64,000 nucleotides of DNA, taken from the NCBI RefSeq assembly GCF_009727055.1, contig NC_052354.1, positions 50,901,320-50,965,319 on the forward strand. The letters run 5' to 3'. Under the pieces are notes generated by a model. That model was not told the origin of the DNA, made no database searches, and saw only the letters and a list, made by a program, of their open reading frames with translations. This DNA is from Benincasa hispida. Lineage: Eukaryota > Streptophyta > Magnoliopsida > Cucurbitales > Cucurbitaceae. The translations under genes were made by a program, and so were the position numbers. Below are positions 43,217 to 56,229 of this stretch, in pieces. The stretch's first letter is position 1. Every line of letters begins with the position of its first letter.

Positions 43217-43872
43217 TCACCCATCCTTAGACACTTTGTGCCCAAGCATAATACCTTCCTTTACCATAAATGGCATTTCTCCCAATTCAGCTCCAGGTTC
43301 GTCTCTTCACATCTCTTCAGTATCTTCTCTAGATTGTTGAGACAGACTTCATATGTGTACCCATACACCGAGAAGTCGTCCATGAAAATTTCCAAAGAAT
43401 CTTCAACATACTCGGAAAAGATAGCCATCATACACCTCTGGAAAGTGCTCGGTGCATTGCATAGGTCGAACGGCATGCGTTGAAACGCAAATGTCCCATA
43501 CGGGCAGGTAAATGTGGTTTTCTCTTGATCTTTAGGAGCAATCATGATCTGGTTATAGACGGTATATCATCTAAGAAGCAGTAGAAATCATTTCCAGCTA
43601 GGCGGTCTAGCTTCTAGTCGATAAAAGGCAAAGGGAAATTATCCTTCTTTGTCGCCGCATTTAGTTTACGATAGTCCATGCAAATCCGCCATCCAGTGAC
43701 GGTCCTCATTGGTATCAGTTCATTATTTACATTGGGACTACCATCATCCTTCCTTTCTTCGGCACGCATTGCACAGGGCTGACCCACGTGTTATCCGCTA
43801 TTGGATAGATAATTCCCGCATCTAACCACTTGATTATCTCCTTCTTTACGACCTCCTTCATCGCAGAGTTGA
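43217..43872 (-). pseudogene. RT: Ty3 reverse transcriptase fragment, minus strand
   Basis: The minus strand encodes MIAPKDQEKTTFTCPYGTF, DLCNAPSTFQRCMMAIF and the catalytic box FMDDF (43261-43545). LNNLEKILKRCEETNLELNW follows, and the frame closes at 43261. Upstream parts (to about 43870) hold broken text equal to DYRKLNAATKK and WVSPVQC of the Athila/Tat RT, with several frameshifts. It overlaps in family with 30691-31390 and adds the YMDD-type box that copy lacks. Confidence 0.88.
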
Positions 43873-45289
43873 GGAACCGAGTTGAGAAGGTCTTTAGCTA
43901 GCGCTTCTTGAGAGTGCATTCAAAGCTATGCGATCATGCTACACTCATCGACACAATTCATTTTCCAATGCAAATGCGATAGCTCCTAGTTTTAGGGCGC
44001 ATGTGATGTATGCGATGATGTCTATAGAGCTTATCCTAAGTCTCTCTACTTCTTGCCTATGCGATTATGAAAAGATGCATACAGGTCATGGTGACCGCAT
44101 ACAATCATATCCTACTCTTTAGGGTGCATGCGATTGTTAATAGTAAACAGAACTTATTCCTAAGCTTCTATCTCTTGATTATGCGGTTCTAATCTGACCT
44201 CTCCCGAGCCTAGATTCTATCTAGCATTTCCAAGCCTAGATTCTATCCTTAGACTACCTCCCGAGTATCTCTTAAGGACGAATGCGCATACATAATACAA
44301 GATGATCGCATAAAGTGAAGATCCCAAGTTATGGCTATAAGTGCTTCTCAATCCATTCGACAGTTTTAGCTACTCATGGTAATGTAAAGAGAGTGGACAA
44401 GATATAAAGATGCAATTTCCATTTTATAAATAAGTTCAGAATAACAAAATGACAATGGAAAAATAAGGGTAGAGAGCCTGATAGCAATATTTTGCNNNNN
44501 NNNNNNNNNNNNNNNNNNNNTGCTTCCCAAGGCTTTTACACTAAGTTATCTCTATTTTGTCCAAAAGATGTTCTTGCTTCCGCAAGAGTTGGCCCTCTCT
44601 CTATTTTTGACACTTCCCAACACTCTTCCAAGTTAACCAGAACGTTCTCTCGGCGAAATCTCCCTTCACTCGCTTCCGCCTTCTAACTATGTAAACTCTA
44701 AGTATATGGTGAAGAAGAACTCTAAATTCTGAAGGGCAGAACCGAACTATCTGAACTCCTTAAACGAAGGTGGCCTTTGGTATTTATAGAGCTTCATGGT
44801 GAAAAGATTTTTCTCTCGAATGATTGCACTGATAGGATGTCATTAATTCTCTATCTGATTCGCCGAATACTTGTCACCGAAAAGTTGATTGTACTTGCTA
44901 CAGTATGTCGTTAATGGTTTGTCATCTTAATTCGGACCGTCATCAGTTTTCTGTCCCATCGTGATTTATTAAGCTTTCACCTTGATGCATCGGCTCTATG
45001 CGGCCACCTTCTTGAGCAGATTTTCACGAACGCAAACAATCGCATAGCCTTGCGGTCGCAATCTCTTATGTGCTCGAACACTAATTTCCTTGGATCGCAA
45101 TTTCGCCTTGCGTCAACACATTTTCCTACATAAAATACATAAGTTAGTTGTTTTAATGCGATGGACGCATGCGATCGCAATGTTGTAAACTTAATGCGTT
45201 TGGACGCAATATTATATATTTTTACCGTCGCAATCCTGCATTGTTTTATATCTTTGCGCTTTAATAACGTACATTTCTGCCCATTATCA
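43873..45289 (-). mobile_element. Family A LTR, minus strand
   Basis: The right end ..TTTCTGCCCATTATCA (45289) is the LTR start on the minus strand. The left end is cut at about 43873, missing some 300 bp. A TATA box (TATTTATA on +) is at about 44780. Confidence 0.8.
44496..44520. other. Assembly gap (25 N)
   Basis: Default-size gap inside the family A LTR. LTR sequence continues on both sides. Confidence 0.99.
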
Positions 45290-46357
45290 GTGGCCTAATC
45301 TTAAATACAAAACGTATGCGTCATTGTTACTTGGAGAAATACTTCACCTTTTAGTTTGAGTATCAGTTTTAAACATCTCATGATTTTAAAGTGCTTTTGA
45401 TTTAGTTGGTCTTAACACATATAAGTTGTCTTCTAGTTTAGCTGAACAAATAATCCCACCATTTTTTATAATGAACGCTTCATTTGAATTAAAAGAACTG
45501 GCTACGATTGTTCAATTAAACAAGAAATAGAAACAAGATCCATCGTCATCTTGGGAACAATGTATAAGTTTTCTAAAAACAAAAATCTATTTCCAAAAGA
45601 CAACTTAGCAGCTCGCATTGTATGAGCTGAAATGGCATCTCCCGTTCCAACCTTAAACGTCATTTCACCCTCTTCCAGCTGCTGGAAGGGACTAATTCTC
45701 TATAGAAAAGAACAAACGTGATTAGTGGCTTCTGAATCTAATATCCAGGCATCATGGTCATTTTCCACTACACAAGTTTCCAGAACAAGGTATTTGGGAC
45801 AATTTCTTTTCTCGTGACCATCCATATTACAGTAGAAGCATTTGTCCTTGTTAGCCTTAGTTTTGCCCCTTGCTTTCCCAACAGCAGGAGCCTTCCTCTT
45901 CCATTCTTTCTTTTTCTGAATATTCTTAAAACCAGAGCTTGAAGGAACAGACTTAGTTTCAGAGAATGAACCTTTATGGAACTTTTCAAAATGGGCAACA
46001 TTTGTCTCTCCTTCTATTGGTCCCTTTTCTTTCATAAGGTACTGAAAAGTCTGTAACTCGTTTAGAAAGATAGTCAGATTATACTGTCTTTTGTTCATAA
46101 CCGCGTTTGTGCAAAATTGAAAAAACTCTTTGGAAGAGATTCTAAAATAAAGAACACCTGACTTCGTTCGTCGATGACCGAACAATTCATTTCGGCGACA
46201 TTGAACTGGACCATCAGGTCGAGAACATATTATCTCACTTATTGTCTTTCTTTCATGCCCACATTGTAAATGTACTTGAGGACCTCGTGCCGGATCTGAA
46301 TGGACGATTATCAAAACATCTTCTAGAGGGACTCCATGATCTAACATGTAGACATCA
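45290..46357 (-). pseudogene. gag: Ty1/copia gag and protease fragment, minus strand
   Basis: On the minus strand: gag text (NLTIFLNELQTFQYLMKEKG, about 46030-46100), a Lys-rich linker, an intact zinc knuckle CFYCNMDGHEKRNC (about 45800-45845), then the protease start ILDSEATNHVC (about 45715-45750). The active-site Gly is Glu there. After a break, AHTMRAAKLSFGNRFLF-like text runs to about 45430. The N-terminal part before about 46150 is scrambled by frameshifts. Both ends are cut by LTRs of other copies. Confidence 0.85.
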
Positions 46358-46614
46358 TTGTTGGGGTTGATACCCTAAATCTCGTAGGTCGTCTAGTTTG
46401 TAATTGTAGTGTACAAACAATTTATTTATTTAATAAAATATGAGGTATTTTATTCGGTATTTAGTAGCATTAACCCACAAAACCAATAAACTAACATCCG
46501 AGGTATTTAGTAGCATTAACCCATAATAGTCTCATTATATAACACCGTTAATAATAGAGACTTATATTTCACCAAGATGACCATAGGTGATATGACCTAA
46601 ATCCTGAGTGAGTT
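46358..46614 (+). mobile_element. Ty1/copia LTR start, plus orientation
   Basis: TGTTGGGGTTGATACCCTAA at 46358. It matches, in reverse, the end at 13626. A short duplication (GGTATTTAGTAGCATTAACCC twice) is inside. It stops at the single N at 46615. Confidence 0.7.
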
Positions 46615-46615
46615 N

Positions 46616-48440
46616 CCTTGTCTGCTTCATAGTCCAGGATGATGAAGTCTGCCGGTAATATAAATTTGTTGATTGTAACTAGAACATCCTTCACCTTTCC
46701 TTCTAGATGCACCAGGGATCTATCAGCTAACTGGAGAGTCACCGTCGTGGGTGCCAGCTACCTCACATTCAGCTACTTGAAAATTGACAGGGGCATCAAG
46801 TTGATGCTGGCCCCGAGATCGCAAAGTGCTTGACCGATGTATAACCCACCAATCGAGTAGGGTATAGTGAAACTTCCAGGGTTGCGCATTTTCAGTGGAA
46901 TTATGGATTTTGAACATTGCGTCAATGCCACCGTTGCGAACTTACCAGTGCTTCTCTTCTTTGTCACCATGACCTTTAGAAACTTCACATATATGGGCAT
47001 CTGTTCAATCGCTTCAGTGAAAAGAATGTTAATATGCAACTGTTTTAGTCCATGAAGCGATGATACTATACCTAATCATTTTTCTTCTTTTTGAGTCTCT
47101 GGGGAATGATGGCAGCTATATTCTCATGGTTCTCTGTTCTTTCGGCTCCAACATGGATGGAATATCTGGTTTCATCGCCTTCTTTTCTTCTGTTTCTCCT
47201 CGAGTCAATGCAATCTCTAGTTCCATCGCAATTTGAGCAGTCCGACTAGGCTCCTTCTTCTCCCTCGCCACAGTCTTTCCGCTCCGCAACGTCACAACTT
47301 GACATTGCTCTTTTCCTGTACCACCTGGGTTGTGCAGGAGTTTCGTTAAACTCGGCAGGGCCCCTTGTGGTCTATTCTTGAGCTCCTCCGCAATCTGTCC
47401 CATCTGAATTTCTAGATTGCGGATAGACGTCGCTTGATTTTGAAGCATTGTTTCATTCTTTTCAATATATTGCTTCAACAAACTCTCCAAAGATGAAGAT
47501 TGCAGTGCTTGCAAACTGCTGGCTTGGTTTTGTGTTTGACCGTTTGTTTAGGAGAAAAATCCTAGTGGCCCTTCTTTTTGCGCCACTGATTGAAAATTTT
47601 GTTGTTGATTTTTCCACGCGAAGATAGGGTGGTTTCTTCACCTAGGGTTGTACGTGTTGGAAAATGGATTATTCTTCACAAAATAGACTGACTGTGGGTT
47701 TCTCGGGCATTCTCCATTGGATGGCCTTCACCGCAAGTAGCATAACTTGCGGTCGTCTGGTTGATTGCATTGACTTGCCCACTATACGTTCCTCGGCTAC
47801 TGATTGTGATTCCGTGTATCAAATTCATAATCACATTCATTTGGTTCTGAAAGGATGCGATGGCCCCGTTATTTGCGTCACTGTCCTTGATCCTCAATCT
47901 TTGATCGCTTTCTCTCCGGTCTTCATGATTTTTAGAAATTTGATCAAGGATATTCTTGGCCTTATCATAAGTTTTATCAAGCAGACCTCCAGTTGTTGTT
48001 GCGTTGGCAGCCGTCTGCGATGCACGATTTAATTCGTGTTAGAAAATTTCCATCTGTAAACAATCTGGTAAGCCGTCATGCAGGAAATCTCTTACCAACC
48101 TCTCAAACCTCGCCCATGCGTCACTGAGCGATTCGTCAATATCCTGTTCAAAATTAGTGATCAACTCTATCCTTCTAGTGTTCTTCGTCGAAGGGAAGTA
48201 CTTCTTCATGAACTTCTCAACTATTTGTTCCCATGATGTAATCTCCCCTGGTACGAGAGAATAAGCCCATTTTCGTGCCTGGTCACACAACGAAAATGGA
48301 AACAACGTTAATTGAACCTCCTCAGGGGAGATGTTTGGGAACACGAACGTGTTGTAGATCTCAATGAAACTACGGAGGTGGGCATGCGGATCCTCGCCAC
48401 ACCTACTGCCAAACTGTTTGGCAGTTTGGATCATCTGCAA
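46616..48440 (-). pseudogene. gag-pro: Ty3 gag-protease, family A, minus strand
   Basis: The best-preserved family A gag. On the minus strand: gag domain (48039-48440) with GEDPHAHLRSFIEIY, QLTLFPFSLCDQARKWAYSL and IVEKFMKKYFPS. A stop follows, then NGAIASFQNQMNVIMNLIHG (about 47840-47870), a knuckle remnant, and 47116-47514 with SSLESLLKQYIEKNETMLQ and QMGQIAEELKNRPQGALPS. After another break comes the protease with PGSFTIPYSIGGLYIGQALC and DLGASINLMPLSIF (46773-46880). It lacks the gag N-terminus because a family B LTR begins at 48442, and RT because of the N at 46615. Confidence 0.9.
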
Positions 48441-48441
48441 C

Positions 48442-49575
48442 TGATAACTTGTAGAAATACAAGTTATTTATGCTGCTTTATTTAGATATTGCGGCCAAAA
48501 GAAAGAAAATTTGTGTCAATTACATAGAAATTAGCTAAGAAATGCAAGAATTATAAATTGTCGTTAATACACCCACTGACACCATTCCGATGGTAGAAAA
48601 GAATATTTCAAGTCTGTTTTGCAGGAAATCAAGTCACCGCATACGTTCATGGCTCAAGATAAAAAGAACAACGCATCTACGTCGCATTGCGCCCATCATT
48701 CAGGAATGAATAGACGATCAACGCAATGACGGCGCATGCAACAATCGATCAAGAACTAAGCGATTAAGACAATCTCAACCACATGCGGTAATCAAAAACA
48801 ACACCGCATGCGGGGAAACGATCGAAGATGTAAAGAGCAACACAATTATGGAGGATTCCCAGCCGTGTACATCTGTACCAAGGTCACTTCTACCGGACGA
48901 GCAAGCCTGAGAGGGAAGCTCTTCTCTTCATCCATTCCATACACCGGTAAGCAAATCCACCATCTAGATCTGTGTCAAGACGTTGGCACTCTTCTGTATT
49001 TGTTTCTATCTCTTTATCATCAATTCATCTTCTTAGTCTATCATTCACACCATGTATCAAACGCTAAATATTAGTATTGAATGTCATGATCATTTCCATC
49101 TCCATCTTTCTGTCTATTTTCATTCATCCGTAATTCGCTTTCTCCACGATGTTTTCTTAATCCCTTAGTAATTAGCATGAATCTAACAAGTAAATTAATC
49201 TGTGTTAAGGAAATAAATATGTTTAACTAAAGCATGCTAGACATCTTCACCTATGAGAGCAGAAGTGAAGATGCCATTCCTCCTGTCGAGAGAAGGTTGG
49301 AAGAATGCATTAACTAAAGCGTGAAGTACTTCTAGAGATGGAACCAACCTTGCGTTCATTACGTTCATCCCTGTTTCACCACATAGATGTGGGAACACGG
49401 CCGATCGCCGAGAGGTGTACGCCAAGGGAAAGCAGAACCGTAGTTATGTCTTTAACGCAAATAATAACTTACGATATTTATACTAGTTATCTTTTCTATT
49501 TCTGTTTCATACATAAAGACTTGCCACCGCATAACATGACCCTTTGTATAATCTTCACAGTCAGTCTCAAACTCA
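48442..49575 (+). mobile_element. Family B LTR inserted in family A gag
   Basis: Starts TGATAACTTGTAGAAATAC directly in gag coding sequence, with no polypurine tract before it, so it is a 5' or solo LTR. The terminal hairpin is perfect. It runs through the GATCTGTGTCAAGACGTTGG block and ends at the single N at 49576. Confidence 0.8.
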
Positions 49576-49576
49576 N

Positions 49577-49935
49577 TCCCCCTCTTTTCTCTCAATCAGA
49601 CGTGTGCGAGGGTGTAGGTTGTTGAGTTTTCACGATTACTTCATCTTCTTCACATAAGATTACAGGAACACTCTCCTAACGAAATTTTCTTTTCTACAAA
49701 AAAAATTTCTCCTCTCTCTCAATAACTCTCTCCCGATCTCTTAAAATCATTTATAGCCCACAACTTTTGAATTCTCTAAAGAGAATGCAGGAGGTTCACT
49801 TGTGGTGGTGGCCACTTGGTTTTTGTTCTATTTTGGATTCCAGTACGAGGAAAGTTCGTGATCAGTGCAAGGGATTTCGTGAAGATATTGTTCTTCAAGG
49901 GTAAGTTGTTTTCTCTTCCCTAATTCCCTCTTTAA
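49577..49935 (+). mobile_element. Probable copia LTR end fragment
   Basis: Pyrimidine-rich text, then GATATTGTTCTTCAAGGGTAAG (about 49883), similar to the R/U5 end at 39440-39465. No coding sequence. Confidence 0.45.
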
Positions 49936-50982
49936 AGCATGTTGTAACTTTTATTAAAATGCATAATTTCTGTTCTGTAACTTTTAATTCTGTGAAATAT
50001 TGAAAATTGGGAATGATCTCGCTTCCGTAGTGGACCTTACGGTTCTTACAATCATGGCTTATACTTGGTAAAAATGTCAGACAGATTTGCCAAGATGTAG
50101 ACTCGGGCCTTATCATTGTCCTTCGTCCAACGATCATAAGCATCCTTCAACACTTGGGATGCATTTCAAGTGGGGATTGGAGGACATTCCTCCATGAAGA
50201 CAAACTGTAGATCATCAATAACCAGAAAAGTATTCAGGTTAGATTTTCATGTCGCATAGTTTTCACCGGTTAATTTTTCGTTTTTAAGCAAATATATGAT
50301 TGTGGAAGACATGTTGAAACATATAACAATTAATTGACCGTTTTAGTTATATTTGTCATAACCTATTACTTAATAGTTCAATCAATTTAGCAAAAACATA
50401 TGTAATCATAGAACCCTAATTAAACTATTGATTTTCGTTTTTGCAACAATACTTCAGAGGTTTAGAGCAACAGCCACCGAAGGGTGATCAACTACTGTTC
50501 CCCCCCTGAATTGAGACAATCTCAACCAATCACTAATACCAAAATAACTCTTATTCTTATAGTTTTTAGCTACTGTTGTTTCAGTCAGTTATTTATTAAC
50601 TAACTTAATTCATCCCATAAGTGTGACCCTCCCATTTTTGGATCCCAGAGGTATGCGTCAGCAGGCTACCGAAGGGAAAACAACTGTTGAAGATTGACCT
50701 AAGAAACCCTACCAATTGCTAAAGTTTGCATTATTTTGACCTCTATGATTAAGCCCTCTGAAGGGATGGTCGCTCCAGGACGACACACAGGCAGACCATA
50801 GGAATCACACGGTGTAACCTAATGGAAGAGACCATAGGATACATTGGCAGGTGTCCCTCTCTCATTTACTATGAACACTTTCCCGCATTCACCTTGTTAT
50901 TGACCCATGCAAACACTTTTCGAAGAGAGGCTGCACCTAGGGCGACACAAAGTCGAGCATGAAACTCACGATGTAAACTTTT
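49936..50982 (-). pseudogene. gag: Ty1/copia gag N-terminal fragment and leader, minus strand
   Basis: On the minus strand, 50240-50010 reads like the gag start at 35560-35760 (LVIDDLQFVFMEECPPIPT, DAYDRWTKDNDKARVYILANLS), with a frame break. To the right, 50520-50640 is the reverse complement of the copia leader at 35255-35400. The remaining ~340 bp to 50982 have no recognised feature. Confidence 0.7.
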
Positions 50983-53174
50983 AGGGACTTGAGAGCTGAA
51001 ATTTGATATATCACACATACCAACATCCTCCCACTAAAGTATTATAATATTTTTAGGATTTTATTATACTTAGTTAAAACTCGACTAATGAATTTATCTA
51101 AGTCCTTTTAAATTTTCTTGATATAACATTTATATTGAATAATTTAACAATACTTGATTTTATTTATTAAACTATTTAGTAAAATCAATCATTTATTGCA
51201 TGCTTATAAAATATTTGCCTAATTTACCTTCTAAGTCGGTTTCCAGGTAGAGGTGTTCCATTTCCGTCAGCTTAAATACCCCCTCCTAGACATAACCTTC
51301 CTTAGACAAAGTCAATGGCCAATTATTTTATAAATTTAATTTTTTAATTAAATTCATTTTAATTCTATTAAAAAAAATTTAAAAATGAACCTATTCCTAA
51401 TCCCATTAGAAAAAACTATTTAAAATTAATTTGAAACTATGTTTGCATACAAATATTGATTATAGATTTTAAACTATATCATTAAAACTATAACACTTAT
51501 ATAAATCATTCAATTTTACACTTATATAAATCATTCAATTTTCAATTTTCAATTTTCAATTTTCATTTGATAAATATAACAATTATATAAATCATTCATG
51601 AAAAACAAGCATTCACATACATCATTCCACTATTTATTATAAAAAATTTAATATATAGCATGAGGAACGGACATGCTTACATGAGCAGTGGAATGATCAT
51701 TCCAAATTTCATTCGTATATGAAAATACACAATTATAATCAAGAAATGGAAACATACAGGCTATGCACAATACGAAATTACAACATGCTTTTAATAAGAT
51801 CAAGGGAAAAAAATTAACATACCTTTGAAGACTCATCTTCAACACTCTTGATCACAAATGCTCAAACAATCAGCAAGACTGCAACCACGAACGCTTGAAC
51901 ACTTCGACCGCTATACTACACGATCAACGCGACCATGAACACAACGATTTCTAAGATCACGAACACATCAAATGGCATCCAAAAACCTCGACTATGTTGA
52001 GTTGAATACGACACCACCACAATGGCTACCTTGGTATTCTCGGTGTGAGAATCCAAAAGTGTGAGTTATGTGTGGACTTGGTTAGACGACGAGACCAAAG
52101 GAAGAACAATAATGTGAAACGATTGAGCAAGTGGGAGATGACAAGGTTATCGTATAGACGATGCCAATCGTTCAGAAGAAGCCTCATAATCATTTAGCAA
52201 AAGCTCTGCGATCGTTTAGCTAAAGGCCAGCTGAGTGAACTATCGTATAGTATCACTCACGATCGTCTAGTCTCTTTTAGTGTCATTTAGTAAATCTTAT
52301 TCACTTGATAGCCAACGGTGAGTAACTTGCCGAGAGTAGCAAAATTTCTAAATCTTACTACTAAATTTAGGAAAACATTTTTTCTTTTATTCTCACAGTT
52401 ACCATGAAACCACCAATAACCTCCCACTCAATTGGTTTATTAGAGAAAAAGAGATAATTATCCAATAATTAATATTATAATAATATATATATGATAACCA
52501 ACTTACTATACTATATTATAACCGATAGTTTTAATATTTCATCTCATGAAACATATAAACCATAGTTCTTTTTCTTATTTTATGGTACTTAATGTAAATC
52601 TCATTTTACATTAATCCCTCACTTGACATATCTTATACATCACATTGATCTTATCATATATAATTGAATTACCTTTTGTCAATTTGAACATTTCAAATGA
52701 AAACCAAGAACTGATTCTCAACTTGAATCCATTGAGCTACCAAGGGGACCTTATAGACTTGTAGCTCAAAGCTCCAACGATACGTGAATAACTAACTAAA
52801 CTCTTTAGTACTGGGATCCACCATCCGTTAACTGTCAGGCACTCCATTAAAGACCGACCAGCTGAAATCTCCTTACTACAAATATATTTATGTTCCATAT
52901 CAACATCCAAACAGTGCAATAACCCTTCACAAGATCCTCGTAAGTACAGCTGGACCAATAATTGTTTATGCCCCTGTAGTCACATCTAACTCCTTAAGTA
53001 CACTAATCCTCTAATGAACATAAGTCATAGTCTATATGACTAAGTCCTCTCTTCAAAGAGAAGTTGTGGCCACTTATGTTCAAACTGGAAATCAGCCCTT
53101 AAAGGAAGCAATCTATCTACTCACCCCTGCTTGAAGAAGAAGTGAATTTCATCTTGTGTAAACTGAGTTCGTCC
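50983..53174 (-). mobile_element. Ty1/copia LTR region, first copy of a 2.2-kb duplication
   Basis: Starts AGGGACTTGAGAGCTGAAAT. It includes an ATTTTCA-type heptamer repeat at about 51534-51565, ACCTTTGAAGACTCATCTTC (about 51822), and GAGCTACCAAGGGGACCTTA (about 52735). It ends at the N gap. The same text begins again at 53200. Confidence 0.8.
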
Positions 53175-53199
53175 NNNNNNNNNNNNNNNNNNNNNNNNN
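53175..53199. other. Assembly gap (25 N)
   Basis: Default-size gap between the two copies of the duplicated copia block. Confidence 0.99.
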
Positions 53200-55972
53200 A
53201 GGGACTTGAGAGCTGAAATTTGATATATCACACATACCAACATCCTCCACTAAAGTATTATAATATTTTTAGGATTTTATTATACTTAGTTAAAACTCGA
53301 CTAATGATTTATCAAGTCCTTTTAAATTTTCTTGATATAACATTTATATTGAATAATTTAACAATACTTGATTTTATTTATTAAACTATTTAGTAAAATC
53401 AATCATTTATTGCATGCTTATAAAATATTTGCCTAATTTTACCTTCCAAGTCGGTTTCCAGGTAGAGGTGTTCCATTTCCGTCAGCTTAAATACCCCCTC
53501 CTAGACATAACCTTCCTTAGACAAAATCCTTTTTGGCCAATTATTTTGTAAATTTAATTTTTTAATTAAATTCATTTTAATTCTATTAAAAAAAAATTTA
53601 AAAATGAACCTATTCCTAATCCCATTAGAAAAAAACTATTTAAAATTAATTTGGAACTATGTTTGCATACAAATATTGATTATAGATTTTAAACTATATC
53701 ATTAAAACTATAACACTTATATAAATCATTCAATTTTACACTTATATAAATCATTCAATTTTCAATTTTCAATTTTCATTTTCATTTGATAAATATAACA
53801 ATTATATAAATCATTCATGAAAAACAAGCATTCACATACATCATTCCACTATTTATTATAAAAATTATTAATATATAGCAATGAGGAACGGACATGCTTA
53901 CATGAGCAGTGGAATGATCATTCCAAATTTCATTCGTATATGAATATACACAATTACAATCAAGAAATGGAAACATACAGGCTATGCACAATACGAAATT
54001 ACAACATGCTTTTAATAAGATCAAGGGGAAAAAAATTAACATACCTTTGAAAGACTCATCTTCAACACTCTTGATCACAAATGCTCAAACAATCAGCAAG
54101 ACTGTAACCACGAACGCTTGAACACTTTGACCGCTATACTACACGATCAATGCGACCATGAACACAACGATCTCTAAGATCACGAACACATCGAATGGCC
54201 TCCAAAAACCTCGACTATGTTGAGGTTGAGTACGACACCACCAACAATGGCTACCTTGGTATTCTCGGATTGAGAATCCAAAGTGTGAGTTATGTGTGGA
54301 CTTTGGTTAGACGACGAGACCAAAGAAAAAACAATAATGTAAATGATTGAGCAAGTGGGAGATGACAAGGTTTATCGTATAGACGATGCCAATCGTTCAG
54401 AAGAAGCCTCATAATCATTTAGCAAAAGCTCTGCGATCGTTTAGCTAAAGGCCAGCTGAGTGAACTATCGTATAGTATCACTCCACGATCGTCTAGTCTC
54501 TCTTTAGCTGTCATTTAGTAAATCTTATTCACTTGATAGCCAACTGTGAGTAATTGCCGAGAGTAGCAAATTTCTAAAATCTACTACTAAATTTAGGAAA
54601 ACATTTTTTCTTTTATCTCACGTTACCATGAAACCACCAATAACCTCCCACTCAATTGGTTTATTAGAGAAAAAAGAGATAATTATCCAATAATTAATAT
54701 TATAATAAATATATATGATAACCAACTTACTATAACTATATTTATAACCGATAGTTTTAATATTTCATCTCATGAAACATATAAACCATAGTTCTTTTTT
54801 TTTTATTGTACTTAATGTAAATCTCATTTACATTAATCCTCCACTTGACAATATCTTATACATCACATTGATCTTATCATATATAATTGAATTACCTTTT
54901 GTCAATTTGAACATTTCAAATGAAAACACAAGAACTGATTCTCAACTTGAATCCATTGAGCTACCAAGGGACCTTATAGACTTGTAGCTCGAAGCTCCAA
55001 CGATACGTGAATAACTAACTAAACTCTTTAGTCATGGGATCCACCATCCGTTAACTGTCAGGCACTCCATTAAAGACCGACAGCTGAAATCTCCTTACTA
55101 CAAATATATTTATGTGTCCATATCAACCAATCAACAGTGCAATAACCCTTCACAGATCGCTCGTAAGTACAGCGGGAACCAATAATTGTTTTATGCCCCT
55201 GTAGTCACATCTAACTCCTTAAGTACCACTAATCCCTCTAATGAACATAATCATAGTCCTACTATGACTAAGTCCTCCTTTCAAAGTGAAGTTGTGGCCA
55301 CTATGTTCAAACCTCGAAATCAGCCCTTAAAGGAGCAATCTATCTACTCACCCCTGCTTGAAGAAGGAGTGAATTTCATCTTGTGTAACTGAGTTCCCAA
55401 CTCCCAAAATCAAACGAGTTCCCAAAAAGGTAGGCATGTTGAGTTGGCAATCTAGCTACTCTCACCCATACTAATGAAATGACCGCCCTCAAAGGCAAGA
55501 GTTCCAAACACTCAAGATTGAGGCATGTCACCTATGGTCTTTTAGGTGAGATGAACTCTCCAATATCAACAGTGTTATATACAGAGACTAGTCATTTCCA
55601 TGGTCCGGTCTTATGCAAACTTTTTGTATAGGACACCCCGCTCACATGTCTCCACATGAATGGTCATGATCTACCATCTGTAGTAGTTCACAATACTTGC
55701 AAATCTCTACAAAGCGGGTCGTATCCATAGTGTCACCAGGATCAGGTATCCTCCTCCTTAATCCTTATATTATAGACCTTTTTAGGTTATCACTTAAGGC
55801 ATGATCCACTTGTATATCTCATATACATGCTTAAGTTTACATACGATAACCGTGGAGTTTTGTTTATTGGATATGAGTAAATGCCAGATAAAATAACTCT
55901 TATTTTATTCATAACAATGTGTATAAATTACAAACTACGAGACTCCGGAGAATTAGGACACCAATCCCAACA
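53200..55972 (-). mobile_element. Ty1/copia LTR region, second copy, with LTR end
   Basis: Repeats 50983-53174 almost base for base, with scattered 1-bp differences, then continues to the LTR end ..CACCAATCCCAACA at 55972 (minus-strand start TGTTGGGATTGGTGTCC). Blocks at 55470-55800 match 13080-13400. Confidence 0.8.
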
Positions 55973-56229
55973 AATCACACATCACTAACATAACACTTAT
56001 ATCGTGATTCATGAGCATGCATTTATAAAATATAACCCTTTATATTTTATTTATGATGATGCATGTACATGTTTATCCTAAGGTGGGTATTTTTTAATCT
56101 ATATGACATACAATATGTAATATGAATTCGAATATTAATTTAAACATCCATCCATGCATAATTTAATTAATTTAAATAGAAAAAAATTGGAACGAACTTT
56201 GTGAGGTCTAGGTCTAACATACCCCTTAT
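55973..56229. other. AT-rich stretch without a feature
   Basis: Between a copia LTR and chromovirus pol. Nothing recognised. Confidence 0.5.

Noticed and set aside
45000..45240. Bacterial contamination suggested by GCGATCGC-type words
   Set aside because: The words lie inside a recognised plant LTR shared by several copies. The surroundings are AT-rich plant repeats.
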